From Cryptomeria japonica (lineage: Eukaryota > Streptophyta > Pinopsida > Cupressales > Cupressaceae): DNA of 64,000 nt. Position 1 is the first letter of the stretch. The number at the start of each line of letters is the position of its first letter. The stretch lies in contig NC_081406.1 of the NCBI RefSeq assembly GCF_030272615.1, positions 232,864,396 to 232,928,395 of the forward strand, read 5' to 3'. The notes beneath the pieces were generated by a model, which ran no database searches, was not told the DNA's origin, and saw only the letters and a program-made list of their open reading frames with translations. Positions 45,003 through 56,428 of this stretch are shown piece after piece. Made by a program: the position numbers and the translations under genes.

Positions 45003-45527
45003 TTAGAGTATAGGCTCTATCTTGTATCCATCCATGCCAATGTTTGTGATTTTCAATTTCTTTTCAAAATCTTTCAGCAAAGATTCCGAACTTTCAACTA
45101 CAGAAGCAACTCTATTATGGGGAACAAAAGCATTAGCACTTCGCGTTAATGCATTGCAGGTATAGCTTGTATTGGCCGAAATATTGAATTCAACTCCATT
45201 ATAAGGAAATTTCAGGCATTGATGATACGTAGATGGTACTGCTTTCATTTCATGAATCCATGGCCTACCCAGTAAGATGTTGTATGAAAGATGAAGATCC
45301 AGGACTTGAAAAATGACATCTCTTTCCATGGGTCCTACTCTGATTTGTAATAGTACCAGACCCTTAGAAGTTCTTTCTTCTTCATCATAAGCCTTGATTG
45401 TTATCTTCTTTGTTGGATCAATAACATTTTCAGAAAATCCCAACCGTGTCAATAGATTGCAAGTACAAATATTCAACCCAACACCTCCATCTATCAAAAC
45501 ACGTTTAACATGGTGTTTATGGATCAT
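45003..45527 (-). pseudogene. Gypsy-1 aspartic protease
   Basis: The frame begins MIHKHHVKRVLIDGGVGLNI. The active-site triplet is DGG instead of DSG or DTG, as often seen in Tat-lineage elements. The flap and C-terminal part follow: LVLLQIRVGPMERDVIFQVL and YNILLGRPWIHEMKAVPS, with the conserved ILGRPW type motif. The tail of about 60 residues belongs to the linker. It cleaves the polyprotein in the particle. Confidence 0.9.
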
Positions 45528-45545
45528 GGCTTCAATGTGTAATGG

Positions 45546-47660
45546 CTAGTTATGCAGGTGACTCAGTGAGTTATCATATTCTTCAGAGAAAGTGAGGTAA
45601 TGAGGTGAGGTCAGATGACCGACCATAGATTGAAACCGATCTACGTCTAAACCTTTAGGGACATTGGTGGTAAGTAGAGCCTTGTCCAGAACCTCTCTAT
45701 GAGCAGAAGAGATTTTAAGCAGTTCCAAAATGGATATTTGAGCATTGGTCCTCTTTAATTGTTCGACAATACTATAACCAGGAGAAGATGATGAAGCCAG
45801 TTGTTTTGTTTTAGCCATGATTGTGTATGTTTGTCTATTTGGTATATTTGATGCTGTTTGATCGAAAGTTGAGGAACTAGCTCCTAGGAGAGTAATCTTC
45901 CTTTGAGCGCGAGTCACGACATTAGTAGTTTGTGCTTGACTTTGGTGATCCTGGACTATGATCACATTGCAATATTCAGTTTGAGTAGATTTAATCATGT
46001 TGATCACATTATCATTGTTAGTGTAGGTATAATTGACTGTAGCTCCTCCCTTGGATTTTGAGGAATCTCCTTGTTCATAATTGGGTAAGGGATCTTTAAA
46101 GGCCTTATGATCAGCATTAGTCATGTGATTTCCAACAACGATTTTGCCTACATGAATGAGATCTTGGATTTCCTGTCAGAGTTTCATGCAGTTGTTTATG
46201 TTATGTCCCTTGTTTCGATGGTAGTTGCAGTATTCATTTTCTCTCCACCATTTGGGTCTAATTTCTGGGTCATATGGTCTAGAATTGTCTGGCAATGTTA
46301 TCAGATTATTTGCCAATAAATTTTTAAAAGCCAATTCATATGATTCACTTAGAGGAGTAAAATCATGCTTAGGCTTTGAAACCCAAGGTTTGTCTTTAAA
46401 CCATTCTCTTGTTTTCTTTGGAGGATTTTCTGTTGTAGTTTCAGCTGCCTTGAGTGCTTGCGTGCCACTAGCCAAGTTAAATATTGTGGATTTTGTTTTT
46501 TCTTGGACAATATCTACCACTCCATCATTAACGATGTTCTTGTTGCTATCTTTACCATATTTCAAGTACTTACCCTTTTCTTTAGAGCTAGAACCTTGTT
46601 GTGTTTCCTTCCAAAGTGAGATATAATGATGGGTGTACTTGTATTTGTATACTGTAATTTAGTTCTGGGACTAGGTTATTGACAAATATATCCATTTTCT
46701 TAGAATCTAGGATAGGTTGTGGATACCTAGAGAACATCGATCTCCAATGCTGGAGGAAAGTGAGAAAACGCTCCCCTATTTTCTATTTAGTATTGCAAAG
46801 ATCTATCATAGTCATAGGATGTCCAATGTTGTATGAGTATTGTTGCAAAAATAGTTGGATTAGTTCTTCATCGTTTTTATCCCTTTGGGCAGACTTGAGA
46901 ACCATTCCATGGCTTGACCCCCTAAACTCCTTGGGAAAAGGTGCATGAGGTACGTTTGATCATGCATGAACTCCATACAAGCGGCACAAAACTCTCTGAC
47001 ATGATCTTGAGGATCTGAGGTACCATCATATTTGTCAAATTTTGGGATCTCAACTCGTGAAGGAAATGGAGACATGTAAAGGTTTTTGTCAAATGGGAAT
47101 GGGCATATTGTGTCCAAAGAATATTGTTTTGGCATTTTATCTTTGTCTTCTATTCTTGTGACCGCAGTTTGTAATGCTTGCATTTGTTTGCTTATTTTTC
47201 CCCATGGTGTCTCTTCCTCTTTAGTGATGAGGGCCTCCACATTATAACCAGTAGGGAGTTTGGCACCTTGCTTTGCTAATTCTAGGAAATAGTCTTCTTT
47301 TTCTCTAGCCATGATGACCTTCATCACTTTTCAGAATTCTTTATCATTCTGACATCTATGTACTTTGGCTTTAGGAGGCTCACAAAGCTCAGATTCAGTT
47401 GATGAGTAATCACTGTCAGTGGCATGATTACTGAAATCTTCATGACTATCTCGTTTACTAGCTTCTCTTTCTTGCCTTTCTCCAGACATGGTGGGAGATA
47501 GGGGCTGACCAAATATTGGCAAATCGTAAACTGGTATTTGTGACGAGGATGGTTTACTTTGAAAGGGGTTTTCTTTGAAGAATGGATTGTCATTTGATGA
47601 AAAGGGTGTTTCTTTTGCTTTGTATGTTTTGCTGCGAGAGCTTCTGGTTTGAACAGGCAT
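45546..47660 (-). pseudogene. Gypsy-1 gag
   Basis: ATG at 47660 begins MPVQTRSSRSK. An acidic Ser-rich part follows, then after one stop (47331) the capsid region at 46860-47327, with PKFDKYDGTSDPQDHVREF and LFPRSLGGQAMEWFSSLP, the retrotransposon gag signature. A frameshift near 46870 precedes more gag sequence (QHWRSMFSRYPQPI). 46176-46565 ends with a knuckle CNYHRNKGHNINNC, spaced CX2HX4HX4C rather than CCHC. 45546-46124 links to the protease. Confidence 0.88.
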
Positions 47661-47993
47661 TTCTAACTGACAAGAACAAGAGCGAGATGTGTTGCAGAAG
47701 TCAAGATCAAATTGTATCTAGTAGTTCATTTAACGTAGTGATTGAGAGAAGTAACTAAGATCTGGTCTGGTTTCAGGAATGATCTATCCTGTGTAAGACA
47801 TTATTTAAGTTAACCTAGGTTTGATAAGATGTTTGTTTGAACTAGCTTAAAGATGATCGACAAAATCATGCAACGCAACGATAGAGGTACACTATCAAGG
47901 TTGTTTATGCTCAGGAGGATGATATCCAGTTTTAGACTCATTGTAGACTGTTTTGAATAGGTTTGACTGTTCTAGACTGGCAAAATCAGAGAT

Positions 47994-48273
47994 TCATATG
48001 ACAAAATTTTTGAGACTGTACGATAGTATAATAGGTTCAGGACGACAACAGTTTTGTTTTGTACGAGTTGTTGCCTAGTACTATACGACAAATGGGTAGG
48101 TCCCAAATGACAAATGATTCAGTGCAGTTCTATCTCATACGACACAGGATTTATCTTTAAATAGTAGACTGTTGGGTTTTGTACGATAGAGGATTGAACT
48201 TAGGACGACAAATTAGTAGACTCGTATGACACAAAATATGGTGCAGGACGATAAATGATTAGGCTCGTACGAC
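47994..48273. repeat. Spaced motif array 2 (TCGTACGAC), in the leader
   Basis: Motifs start at 47994, 48016, 48038, 48059, 48081, 48103, 48135, 48179, 48201, 48222, 48244 and 48265. Steps are 22, 22, 21, 22, 22, 32, 44, 22, 21, 22 and 21 bp. Best copies are TCATACGAC (48135), TCGTATGAC (48222) and TCGTACGAC (48265). The core TCGTACGA is a perfect palindrome. Sequences between motifs share little. Confidence 0.85.
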
Positions 48274-49446
48274 TGTTCACAGAGCAGGGACTAAAAATTC
48301 TGAGTTTTTTCGATTGCTGAGTATGACAACTGAGTATGACCAATTCTGAGATGGACTGATTTTTTACTAAGATAGACTAGTTTGTGACATGGATAGAGTT
48401 TTGATCACTGAGTTTGTTGATTTGTTTTCTCCAGTTTTAGTATTCCAGTTTTAGTTTGAGGGATGAAAACACAAAAAACACGCAGTATGAATAGTAACTC
48501 CAATCACAACATGCAAACCCTATGGAAGTTGTCTTAGAGAAGAAAACCTTTCCTTGCTAACTTAGGTACACACCCAATAGCTAATCAGAATATGATCACT
48601 GAGTCTCATGCAATGGATTCTCAATGCCATATTAGCCGACTCCAAACGCTATTGGGGGCATGATATGGCAAGTGTCTTGGGAGAGTTACTATCTATCTTG
48701 CACAAAGGTTATCAACCTTTCGGAGGTGAAACAGGTAGATTCTAATTTTAATTGGATCTGGTAAGGGTTCTGTTTCACACATCGAGGTATAAACTCAATT
48801 AAGAGGTTTCCCAGCCTTGAAAACCAAGGTTCAATATACCCGAAGTTACTGAGGAGAGCTATTCCCAAGCACTGACGTTGACTTGATTTTCATCAAATTA
48901 CGTTTATTTTATAGTAGGTTGGAGTACTTGGCATTTAGCCATTCCCACTTAGGTCATTCCCCTCACATCGGCTATAACAGCTTTAAGAGTTTTTTAACCC
49001 CTCGGGAGGGGAGGCCTGCTAAATATGTACAAATCTCAAACAAAAAAAAAGCCTCAAGGGTCTAGATTTCTGATTATCTTAGAAAGACAAGAGCATACTC
49101 TCCTATCTCTTGGATTTTTCCAAAAAAAAACACAAAAGACAGATTTGTTCATTACCCAGTTAGCAAGTTAGGTGCCTAGAAAAATTAAAGAATACATGAT
49201 GTTTGATTGATTTCTCTTTAGGCAACCTGCAGAAACAACACATTAGTAGTCATGTTGTTTTTATTCTTTGACAACCGTATGTTTGATTGATAAATTCTTT
49301 GACAAGTGTCCTGCGAGAAACTGGTTAGGCTGTGAAAATACCAGGGAGACAAAAGACAATTCAGGGTTAGTGTTAGCATAATCCAAATTTAATTCAAGAA
49401 AAACCCCAAAAAGTGAAACTTTCTTTTAATCTAACAGAGAATAGAA

Positions 49447-49659
49447 TCGTACGACAATTCTCATAAAATGGAATGACAAAAAACTTTTATAGTATGAGTC
49501 AAAAATCAATACAGAATGACAAAAGATAACAAAAGCAGTATGTCGTATGAGTCCATATTCTGATTCGTATGACAATTTACAGGATATAATATTGTGTTGT
49601 ACGATAAACTGCAAGATTCAATATAATATCGTACAATGTAGTGAAACTGCTCATATGAT
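49447..49659. repeat. Spaced motif array 3 (TCGTACGAC), near the primer site
   Basis: Motifs start at 49447, 49469, 49490, 49512, 49543, 49565, 49597, 49629 and 49651, with steps of 22, 21, 22, 31, 22, 32, 32 and 22 bp. Best copies are TCGTACGAC (49447), TCGTATGAG (49543) and TCGTATGAC (49565). The array ends about 70 bp from the primer site. Confidence 0.83.
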
Positions 49660-49731
49660 ATTTCGTAGAGACTATACAGACGAAACCTACAGGATAAAAT
49701 GAATGATTTTGAGGCCGAAAAAGTAGTTTTC

Positions 49732-49750
49732 CGCCCCGCGGTGGGCGCCA
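49732..49750 (-). promoter_or_regulatory. Gypsy-1 primer binding site
   Basis: The sense strand reads TGGCGCCCACCGCGGGGCG, four bases after the LTR. TGGCGCC is the start of primer sites used by many plant gypsy elements of the Tat/Athila branch. I do not name the tRNA with certainty. Confidence 0.8.
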
Positions 49751-49754
49751 AAAA

Positions 49755-50758
49755 TGTGTGTGTGAAAAGTGGATCTGTATTTGTAAGCACAACACTTCAA
49801 TCAAGTCATTACATGCATGGTTAGACAAATATAAATATGAATATGAAAACCATAACAAATTGACTCATTGCCTTCTAAAAGATGTGAGTATAAGATTGCT
49901 CTCAGATTATAAGCAATACCAGTGACTAGACAACACCAAGATGAAGGATTTAATCTATATGAGCACGATGTTAGCTTGATGGATGCAAGATTAATCTAAC
50001 AAGATTTAAGCAATATTAAGCTAAATAATTTAATCAAATGAAATAATTAATATGCAAGATCTGAATGCAAATTCTCAATGAACCTGGAGCAAAAACAACA
50101 TAATAACAATACATTCTCTAGGAGTTTTTGAATGAGAGATGAGAGCCTAAATTTATAGAAAATTCACAAAGAAACTAACGACTAAGATCAAATGATGTTG
50201 AGCAGTCAAGATTTTCCAAGAGGAAGCACAATCTAGGTGAATTGATGTGATTGGATGCTTTTCTCAGTTTTAAAGGAAATTGAACTAAAATTAAGATAAA
50301 ATCAGAAAAAACGGATTTATTCTCTATTTCATTCAATTTTGATATTTAATTGTTTTAATTGCTTTCTTTGAGATTATTTATCAATTTTTAATTTGTTTTT
50401 CAAGGTTATCTCCAATTGATTTCTTTTCTCAATTTTTAGTTCTTTTTTGTCAATTAATTCTTTTTTTTATTTGTTTCCTTTTTTGAAGATTTGTGGCAAA
50501 TTGATTTATTTAATTAAATATGCTAGGATATTTAATTAAAATAAATAAGATAATTATTTGAAACTATTTACTTGGAATGATTTAATTAATTAAATAAATA
50601 TTTGATTAATATTGGTTGATTAATTTGCCATGTGACATTGATGATTTCAGAAATTAATTTTGTGTTCAAGATTGATTCAATTGCCTTTGGTTAGGACCTT
50701 TGTGATGTTGTTGAGATTAGGGGCTTATGGTTTAGATGACCATTTTTAGGGTATTACA
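49755..50758 (-). repeat. Gypsy-1 5' LTR
   Basis: It pairs with 27040-28055. The sense strand starts TGTAATACCCTAAAAATGG and ends in the alternating CACACACACA. GTGCT follows at 50759-50763. Confidence 0.93.
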
Positions 50759-50763
50759 GTGCT

Positions 50764-51615
50764 AAGGTGGGTTCCAAGTGAGGATGAAATTGTATGAGGA
50801 TGTACAGTTTACAATGGTACAAGATTTCAATAATATAGCTTTATCAATACCAAATTTCATAGATAATCATGTTGGCAATATGTGTTGTCATTGATGTCAA
50901 CCTAATTTTTTACAATATATGTAATCCTATGCATGGTGTTTTGCTAGTAACATGTTTTGATGTGTCCTTGTGGATGTGGTAAGATGGTAATTGTGGCTGC
51001 CTACTTGTTGGCTTCCTTGTTAAAGTAATGGTGAAGTTGTGTGGTGTATACACTGAGTTTGGCTAATGGTTCTCTATGGTGGATTGTCTACTTGCTTGTT
51101 GTTGATTCTCTTGGAGGAAGAATGTAGATAGTGCAGAGTGTGTTTGATACATTCTTGTGTACATATAATTGTTGTGGATTATGAAGGATAACAAGGATGC
51201 ATTGAGAAGAAGTTGTGTGTTTGATGTCCACCATAATGGTGTTGATACTAACATACTTTGTTGACATGGTCAACAGTATTGATATTTGGGTGTTGTTATA
51301 TGGAGATATTTGATGAAGATATTTTTTCTTATATGATGCTAACATTTGTCTTATTAGATATGTAGAGGTATAGATTAATGTATTGGAAAGTAATTGTTGA
51401 GGAAATGTTTGTTGCCAGTAGTATTGTGACTAACATGAGTATCTATATGTATGGTTGAGTAGATCATAAAGAATATTATGATGAGACTACATTGGATATT
51501 ATTTGTATTATATTGTCATTATTTTCTTAATAGGTATGAAGAGTCTATTAAGAGGAATAGATGGCTATTGGTTGTCAATGGTTTGTGGATGTCCACTTGG
51601 TGAAGGGGCATCGAA
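50764..51615 (+). other. Non-coding DNA with an LTR-like start at 50870
   Basis: No gene is supported. At 50870 the sequence TGTTGGCAATATGTG with GTCATTGATGTCAACC resembles the 5' end of the copia-type LTRs here (same U3 motif). It may be one half of an LTR split by Gypsy-2. Confidence 0.35.
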
Positions 51616-52986
51616 TCACCTTATGGTCTAATATGGTCATGGGTTAGGTTTTAGGAGTTTTTTTTTACTATTTTGTTTTGCAAATAAGGTCAATATAGAC
51701 CATTTCTAGTGTAATTTGAGGTTTAGAGAGTTATTTTTGCTAAAATGTCAAGTTATACATATTTTGTCAAAAATGTTATCATGTCAAATTGTAAAATTAT
51801 CTAAGTGGCAAAAATATGGAAGACCAATGGTCATGAAGTTTAAAAGTTAGTTGTAATAGTTAAAAAAGGATGAAAAAGGATTTATACAAGTATTGGATGG
51901 TCAATAAAATGGCAGGCCATGAATTGTTAATATGTTGTTGTAGGCTCTTGTACTTGTTTGTACCATGCTGTTATGATTTTAAATCATTGGAACCAACTAA
52001 AGAAATGAATTTTAAATTTGTTTATGTTTTTATTTGGAGTGTTTTCATAAAGTTTGGAGCAATTTTTGCAAATTTAGTGAAGGTGGGTCTGTGTGAGTAG
52101 ATTTTTAGGATTTTGTGAATATAAATTATGAAACTAATCCATTACACCTACTGTATCTATTGTCACTAATTGGAATGAGCCCAAGACATTAAGGCATGGA
52201 TGTTTAAATGTTTTGGTGAGCAAGGAAGGTCATTTCAGGGTCTGGGTTGATGTCATAATTGACAATTTCACGTATTTTTGAGTTGAAAATGGTGGTTTAG
52301 GGTGAGTGTTTGATGAAATAGTGTAACCAAGGCCTAGATAATGGTTTGGGAAGCACTTGTAGGTCTTAAAGAGTATGTATTAGTTATTGGTAGAGTTTGG
52401 GAAGCTGTGGATATAGTATTTCCAATAAACCCTAATTGTATGCAAATCTAGAAGAACAAAAAAAGTGACATTCGTGTGTTGGGTGAGTTTGTGAGACTAC
52501 CTACTAATTAAAGTTGTGGATTTTGTTTATTTGAACCTTGCCTAGGCTATTGGAGTAAAAAATTTAGTTTGGTAGAGTTTTTCGAGAGTGGGTTCTTTGT
52601 AAAAGTGACCTAATTGAGTCTTAGTGCAGTGAGAAAACTTAAATTTTGATAGACATGTTCCAAAATACCATATGCTCGTTTTGAGATATAATTTAGAACT
52701 CTCAAAAGGGTACCTAAAACTACTTTCAATTTGTGGAGAAAAAACCTAAGAAAGGAGAACTTCTCACCAATCCTAATTGGGAGGGCTAACTAGGCCTAGG
52801 TTGTATTGTAATAGTCCAATTTTGATACACATGTTGCAAAGCAATGGTATCATCATTTTACATATGTTTTGTAATTCCCAGAAGGGTATCATTCAAAAAA
52901 ATCTCTAAGTCAGAGCCATAAAGGTGAAAGAGTCATTCAAAGGTCCTTGAACTGTGATTGTTTGTGGTTTTCCCACTTCCTCTACA
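51616..52986 (+). repeat. Gypsy-2 5' LTR
   Basis: It aligns with 54824-56331 but lacks about 100 bp near 52890, present at 56145-56245. It ends CACTTCCTCTACA, followed by TCAATTGGTATG, a weak primer site at 52990-53000. Confidence 0.75.
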
Positions 52987-53189
52987 TCAATTGGTATGAA
53001 ATCTTAGGGAATAGGTCTCTTGGAGGAGATAGATTGAATTTTGCATAGAAGAAGGTTGGAAGTTGAAGATTCATAATGCATCTAGAAGATAACATCAAAA
53101 AGGAAATCAAAGAATTGAAAGAGAGATATGCTAAGCTGAAGGAGATGACACAAAGGAAGGCACTATTTAGGACAAGATGTAAATGAAAA

Positions 53190-53643
53190 AACAAGGTATG
53201 CAATGTGGTAATAGATTCAGGTTCTATGGATAACTTGGTTTCAAGTGAAATGGTTGATAAGTTGAATTTGGAAAGAATTCCACATGAAACACCATATAGA
53301 GCATTTTGGTTGAATAGTGATTAGTCAGTTGTGGCGAATGAACAAGCATTAGTTAAGTTTCAGATTGGTGCATATAAGGATAGCATTCTTTGTGATGTTT
53401 TGCCAATTAATTATTTCCACTTAATTCTAGGAAGGTCATGGTAGTTTGAGAGATATGGTTTGTATGATGTGAGAGCAAGTATATTTCAAATTGAGAAATA
53501 TGGAAACGCCTCATCACTAATACCATTACAAGTGGACGGAAAAGTGAAAGATAAGATAGCAAGGGTGATCATAATAAGAAGGAAAGAGTTTTTAAGGAAT
53601 GAGGAAGATAAAAATAGAGAAGGTGCAGTCACTACAAGAAAAT
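53190..53643 (+). pseudogene. Gypsy-2 aspartic protease
   Basis: The frame reads VVIDSGSMDNLVSSEMVDKL, with the DSG active site, then VKFQIGAYKDSILCDVLP and FHLILGRSW, the standard gypsy protease end. Two stops interrupt it, in the LNSD region and after the LGRSW motif. The region upstream (53090-53180) is Lys/Glu-rich, probably the gag/protease border. The sequence style is that of chromovirus-type gypsy elements. Confidence 0.82.
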
Positions 53644-54823
53644 AGAATGTTGATACGACAAGTGTAAGAAATGATGCAAGGGTGAAGATTAAAGAGAAAG
53701 ATAAGACAAAGCTCTACAAGTCTGAAAATATAGTGATGTCAAGGTTTGAAGATTTGAGACAAGACAAGAGGACAAAAGATGTGATGAGCCAAGGTAAAAG
53801 GCAAGTGAATTAGTTTGGGATGATTGAGGTTATGGTATCCAACAAGGATGATGGACAATTAGATTGGGTTAGCACAAATGTTTATGAACCTTGTAGGGAA
53901 GATGTCCTTGAGGCAGAGAACCAAATGAAAAGAGTGAGAAATAAAAGCAAAGAGATGGAAGGTAAGGTACAAGGAAAAGTTGCAATCACCCCAAGAGTTG
54001 AATATGACAAAATGGTAAGTTGGAAGAAAGTCTTTGTGTTGGAAGAAACTAAGGATGTGAGGTTGATAGAGAAAATCCAAGAGAAGTCCCAAGGTAGAGT
54101 GTTTGAGAAGACTCCAAGTGAGTTGGAGAAGTGTGATGAAATTATGGATGGGATAATGCTATGTCCTAGAGGGAAAAGAGAGGTTGATAGGTAGTCAAAG
54201 AGTGCTATGATAAAAGTTTCAAAAACTGATTCTATAAGGGTTTCAAGGATAGAGGACCTGAAAGTGAGTGTGAAGATAGAGAGTGAAGTGAAAGTGGATG
54301 TTTGGCAAGGAAAATGGGATAGGTTCAAGTGTGCAGTAGAGATAATGAGGAAAAGAGTCCAAGAGACAAGAGGTAAATATTTGTTTTGTAGGTACACAAT
54401 CAAGTTTTGATGAAGGAAGGGTTAAGAGACATGAAACAAGTCTGTATGCAACAAGGAAACAATATCAAGTTGCAAGTCAAAGACAAGTAGGTGGATGTGA
54501 GCATGTTCTAAGGGTGAAGATAAAAACACTTTAATTTCAGATTGATACAATTATGTTAACAAATAAAGGAGAGGATGCAACACCAGATTTAGACAAGGGA
54601 AAGATAAGAGGATTCTTGCAAGAACAACATGAGAAGATGAAACAATATGTAAGTGACATCAAGTGCAAGAGAGCAGAACATGATGCAAATTACCAATACA
54701 TGATCAAGTGGAAGAGACAACCAGGTGGAGATGCATTTGAAGACCAATGACATGATGTGAAGAAGAATAATCTACTACAATATTGTCTCCAAGGGACTTG
54801 GGAACTTTTTCAAGGGCACCAAG
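53644..54823 (+). pseudogene. Gypsy-2 degenerate charged ORFs, possible chromodomain-like end
   Basis: Open pieces at 53820-54194, 54207-54410 and 54553-54750 are Lys/Glu/Arg-rich without known motifs. The last ends QYMIKWKRQPGGDAFEDQ, resembling the core of a gypsy chromodomain (xYLVKWKG..P..ATWED). If correct, the end of pol was kept and RT to integrase lost. This is a weak resemblance in a short stretch. Confidence 0.45.
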
Positions 54824-56331
54824 TCACCTTATGGTCTAATATGGTCATTGGTTAGGTTTCAGTATAAAAAAATTCTAGTTTGTTTTGCAAATAAGGTCAA
54901 TAAAGATCATTTCTAGTTTAATTTGAGGTTTAGAGAGTAATTTTTTTTAAAATGTCAAGTTATACATATTTTGTCAAAAAAGTTATCATGTCAAATTGTA
55001 AAATTGTCAAAGTGGCAAAATATATGGAAGGCCAACTGTCATGAAGTTTAAAATTTAGTTGTAATAGTTAGAAAAGGATGGAAAAGGCTTTATATAGGCC
55101 TTGGTTGGTCGAGAAAATGTTTGCCCATGAATTATGTAGGTTGAAACCTTAATAAAATATTCTTTCCCTGCATTTTTTATTGTTAATCTATTGTTGTAGG
55201 ATTTTGTACGTGTTCGTACTATACTGTTGTGATTTAAAATTATTAAAAATGTCTAAAGGAATGAATTAAATTTGTTTCATTTTTTATTTGGAGTGTTTTC
55301 ATAAAGTTTGGAACATTTTACTACAAATTTAGTGAAGGCGGATCTGTGTGGGCAGATTTAAGGGTTTTGTGAATATAAATCATGAAACTAATCCATTCCA
55401 CCTTCTGTATCTCTTTTAACTAAGTGTAATGAGCCCAAGATAGTAAGACATGGGTGTTTAAATGAGTTGGTGAGTAGGGAAGGTCATTTGAGGGTCTGGG
55501 TTGATGTCATAGTTGATAATTTCATGTATTTTTGAGTTAAAAATGGTGGTTTAGGGTGAGTGTTTGATGAAATAGTGTAACCAAGGCCTAGATAATGGTT
55601 TGGAAATAATTTGAAGGCATAAAATAATATGTATGATCTATTGGTATATTTTGGGAAGGTGTGGATATAGTATTTCAATAAACCCTCATTGTGTGCAAAT
55701 CTAAAAGGACAAAAAAGTGAGATTTGTGTGTTGGGTGAGTTTGCAAGGGTAACTAATAATTAAAGTTGTGTATTTTGTTTATTCGAACCCTTCCTAGGCT
55801 ATTGGAGTAAATAATTTTGTTTCATAGAGTGTTTAGATGGTAGGTGCTTTGTAAAAGTGACCTAATTGAGTCCTAGTGCATTGAGAAAACCTCAATTTTG
55901 ATATACCTATTCCATAACACCATATTGCCCATTTTGAGATATTATTTATAATTCTCAAATGGGTTCTTGAACCTGCTTTCATTTTGTGGAGAAACTACCT
56001 GAGAAAGGAGAACAGTTCACTAGTCCTAATTGGGAGGGCTAATTAGGCCTAGGTTGAATTGTAACAGTCCAATTTTGGGACACATGTTACAAAGAAATTG
56101 TATCATTATTTTACATATATTTTGTAATTCCCAAAAGGGTATCAAAAAACTTATTTTTCTTGCAGAGATCTATTCTGGATCAGAATTTATGATCACAAAA
56201 TTAGTTATGGAGGGCTACAAGGCCAAGATTAAAGAAATGTGAAAAGACACTAAGTCAGAGCCATAAAGGTGAAAGAATCATTCAAAGGTTCTTGAATTAT
56301 GATTGTTTTTGGTTTTTGCACTTCCTCTCCA
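54824..56331 (+). repeat. Gypsy-2 3' LTR
   Basis: It pairs with the 5' LTR and is the fuller copy. TATATAGG is at 55091-55098. Preceding sequence (GGGACTTGGGAACTTTTTC, 54793-54811) is typical of the 3' end of plant gypsy interiors. Confidence 0.72.
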
Positions 56332-56428
56332 TCACCACCTTCTTGGTGTATGGTTTCTACATTGAGTTGGGTGTATGTATACCATTGATAATGTTGATGG
56401 TAGTGATGATATGTAGATGTCCAAATAG

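Larger units (their letters stand above)
47661..49731 (-). promoter_or_regulatory. Gypsy-1 5' leader
   Basis: About 2.1 kb separates the primer site from the gag ATG. It is non-coding, with two arrays of the TCGTACGA-like motif. Long leaders are common in large Tat-lineage elements. Confidence 0.7.
27040..50758 (-). mobile_element. Gypsy-1, large Ty3/gypsy retrotransposon (Tat-like) with an antisense gene
   Basis: LTRs at 27040-28055 and 49755-50758 are flanked by identical GTGCT (27035-27039, 50759-50763). Removing NA2 leaves about 17.1 kb. The pol order on the minus strand is gag, protease (DGG), RT, RNase H, second RNase H, integrase. The second RNase H and the extra ORF between pol and the 3' LTR are hallmarks of plant Tat-lineage elements. 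The primer site starts TGGCGCCC. All ORFs have stops. Confidence 0.93.
51616..56331 (+). mobile_element. Gypsy-2, internally deleted Ty3/gypsy element
   Basis: Two similar segments (about 51616-52986 and 54824-56331) enclose 1.8 kb. Both begin near TCACCTTATGGTCTAATATGG and end CACTTCCTCT(A/C)CA. The interior has a primer-like site, a gypsy protease, highly charged broken ORFs and no RT, RNase H or integrase core. It is a non-autonomous deletion derivative. Exact LTR starts and the target duplication are not resolved. Confidence 0.75.

Noticed and set aside
47994-48273. CRISPR-like or bacterial operator array
   Set aside because: A 9-bp motif with 21-22 bp steps has no room for repeat-spacer structure, and the DNA is plant.
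51088-51345. Minus-strand 85-residue frame
   Set aside because: Lies in LTR-like non-coding DNA and has no recognisable domain.
53882-54403. 173-residue minus-strand hydrophobic frame resembling a membrane protein
   Set aside because: It is the complement of Lys/Glu-rich Gypsy-2 sequence, which gives Phe/Leu/Ser on the other strand; no conserved motif.
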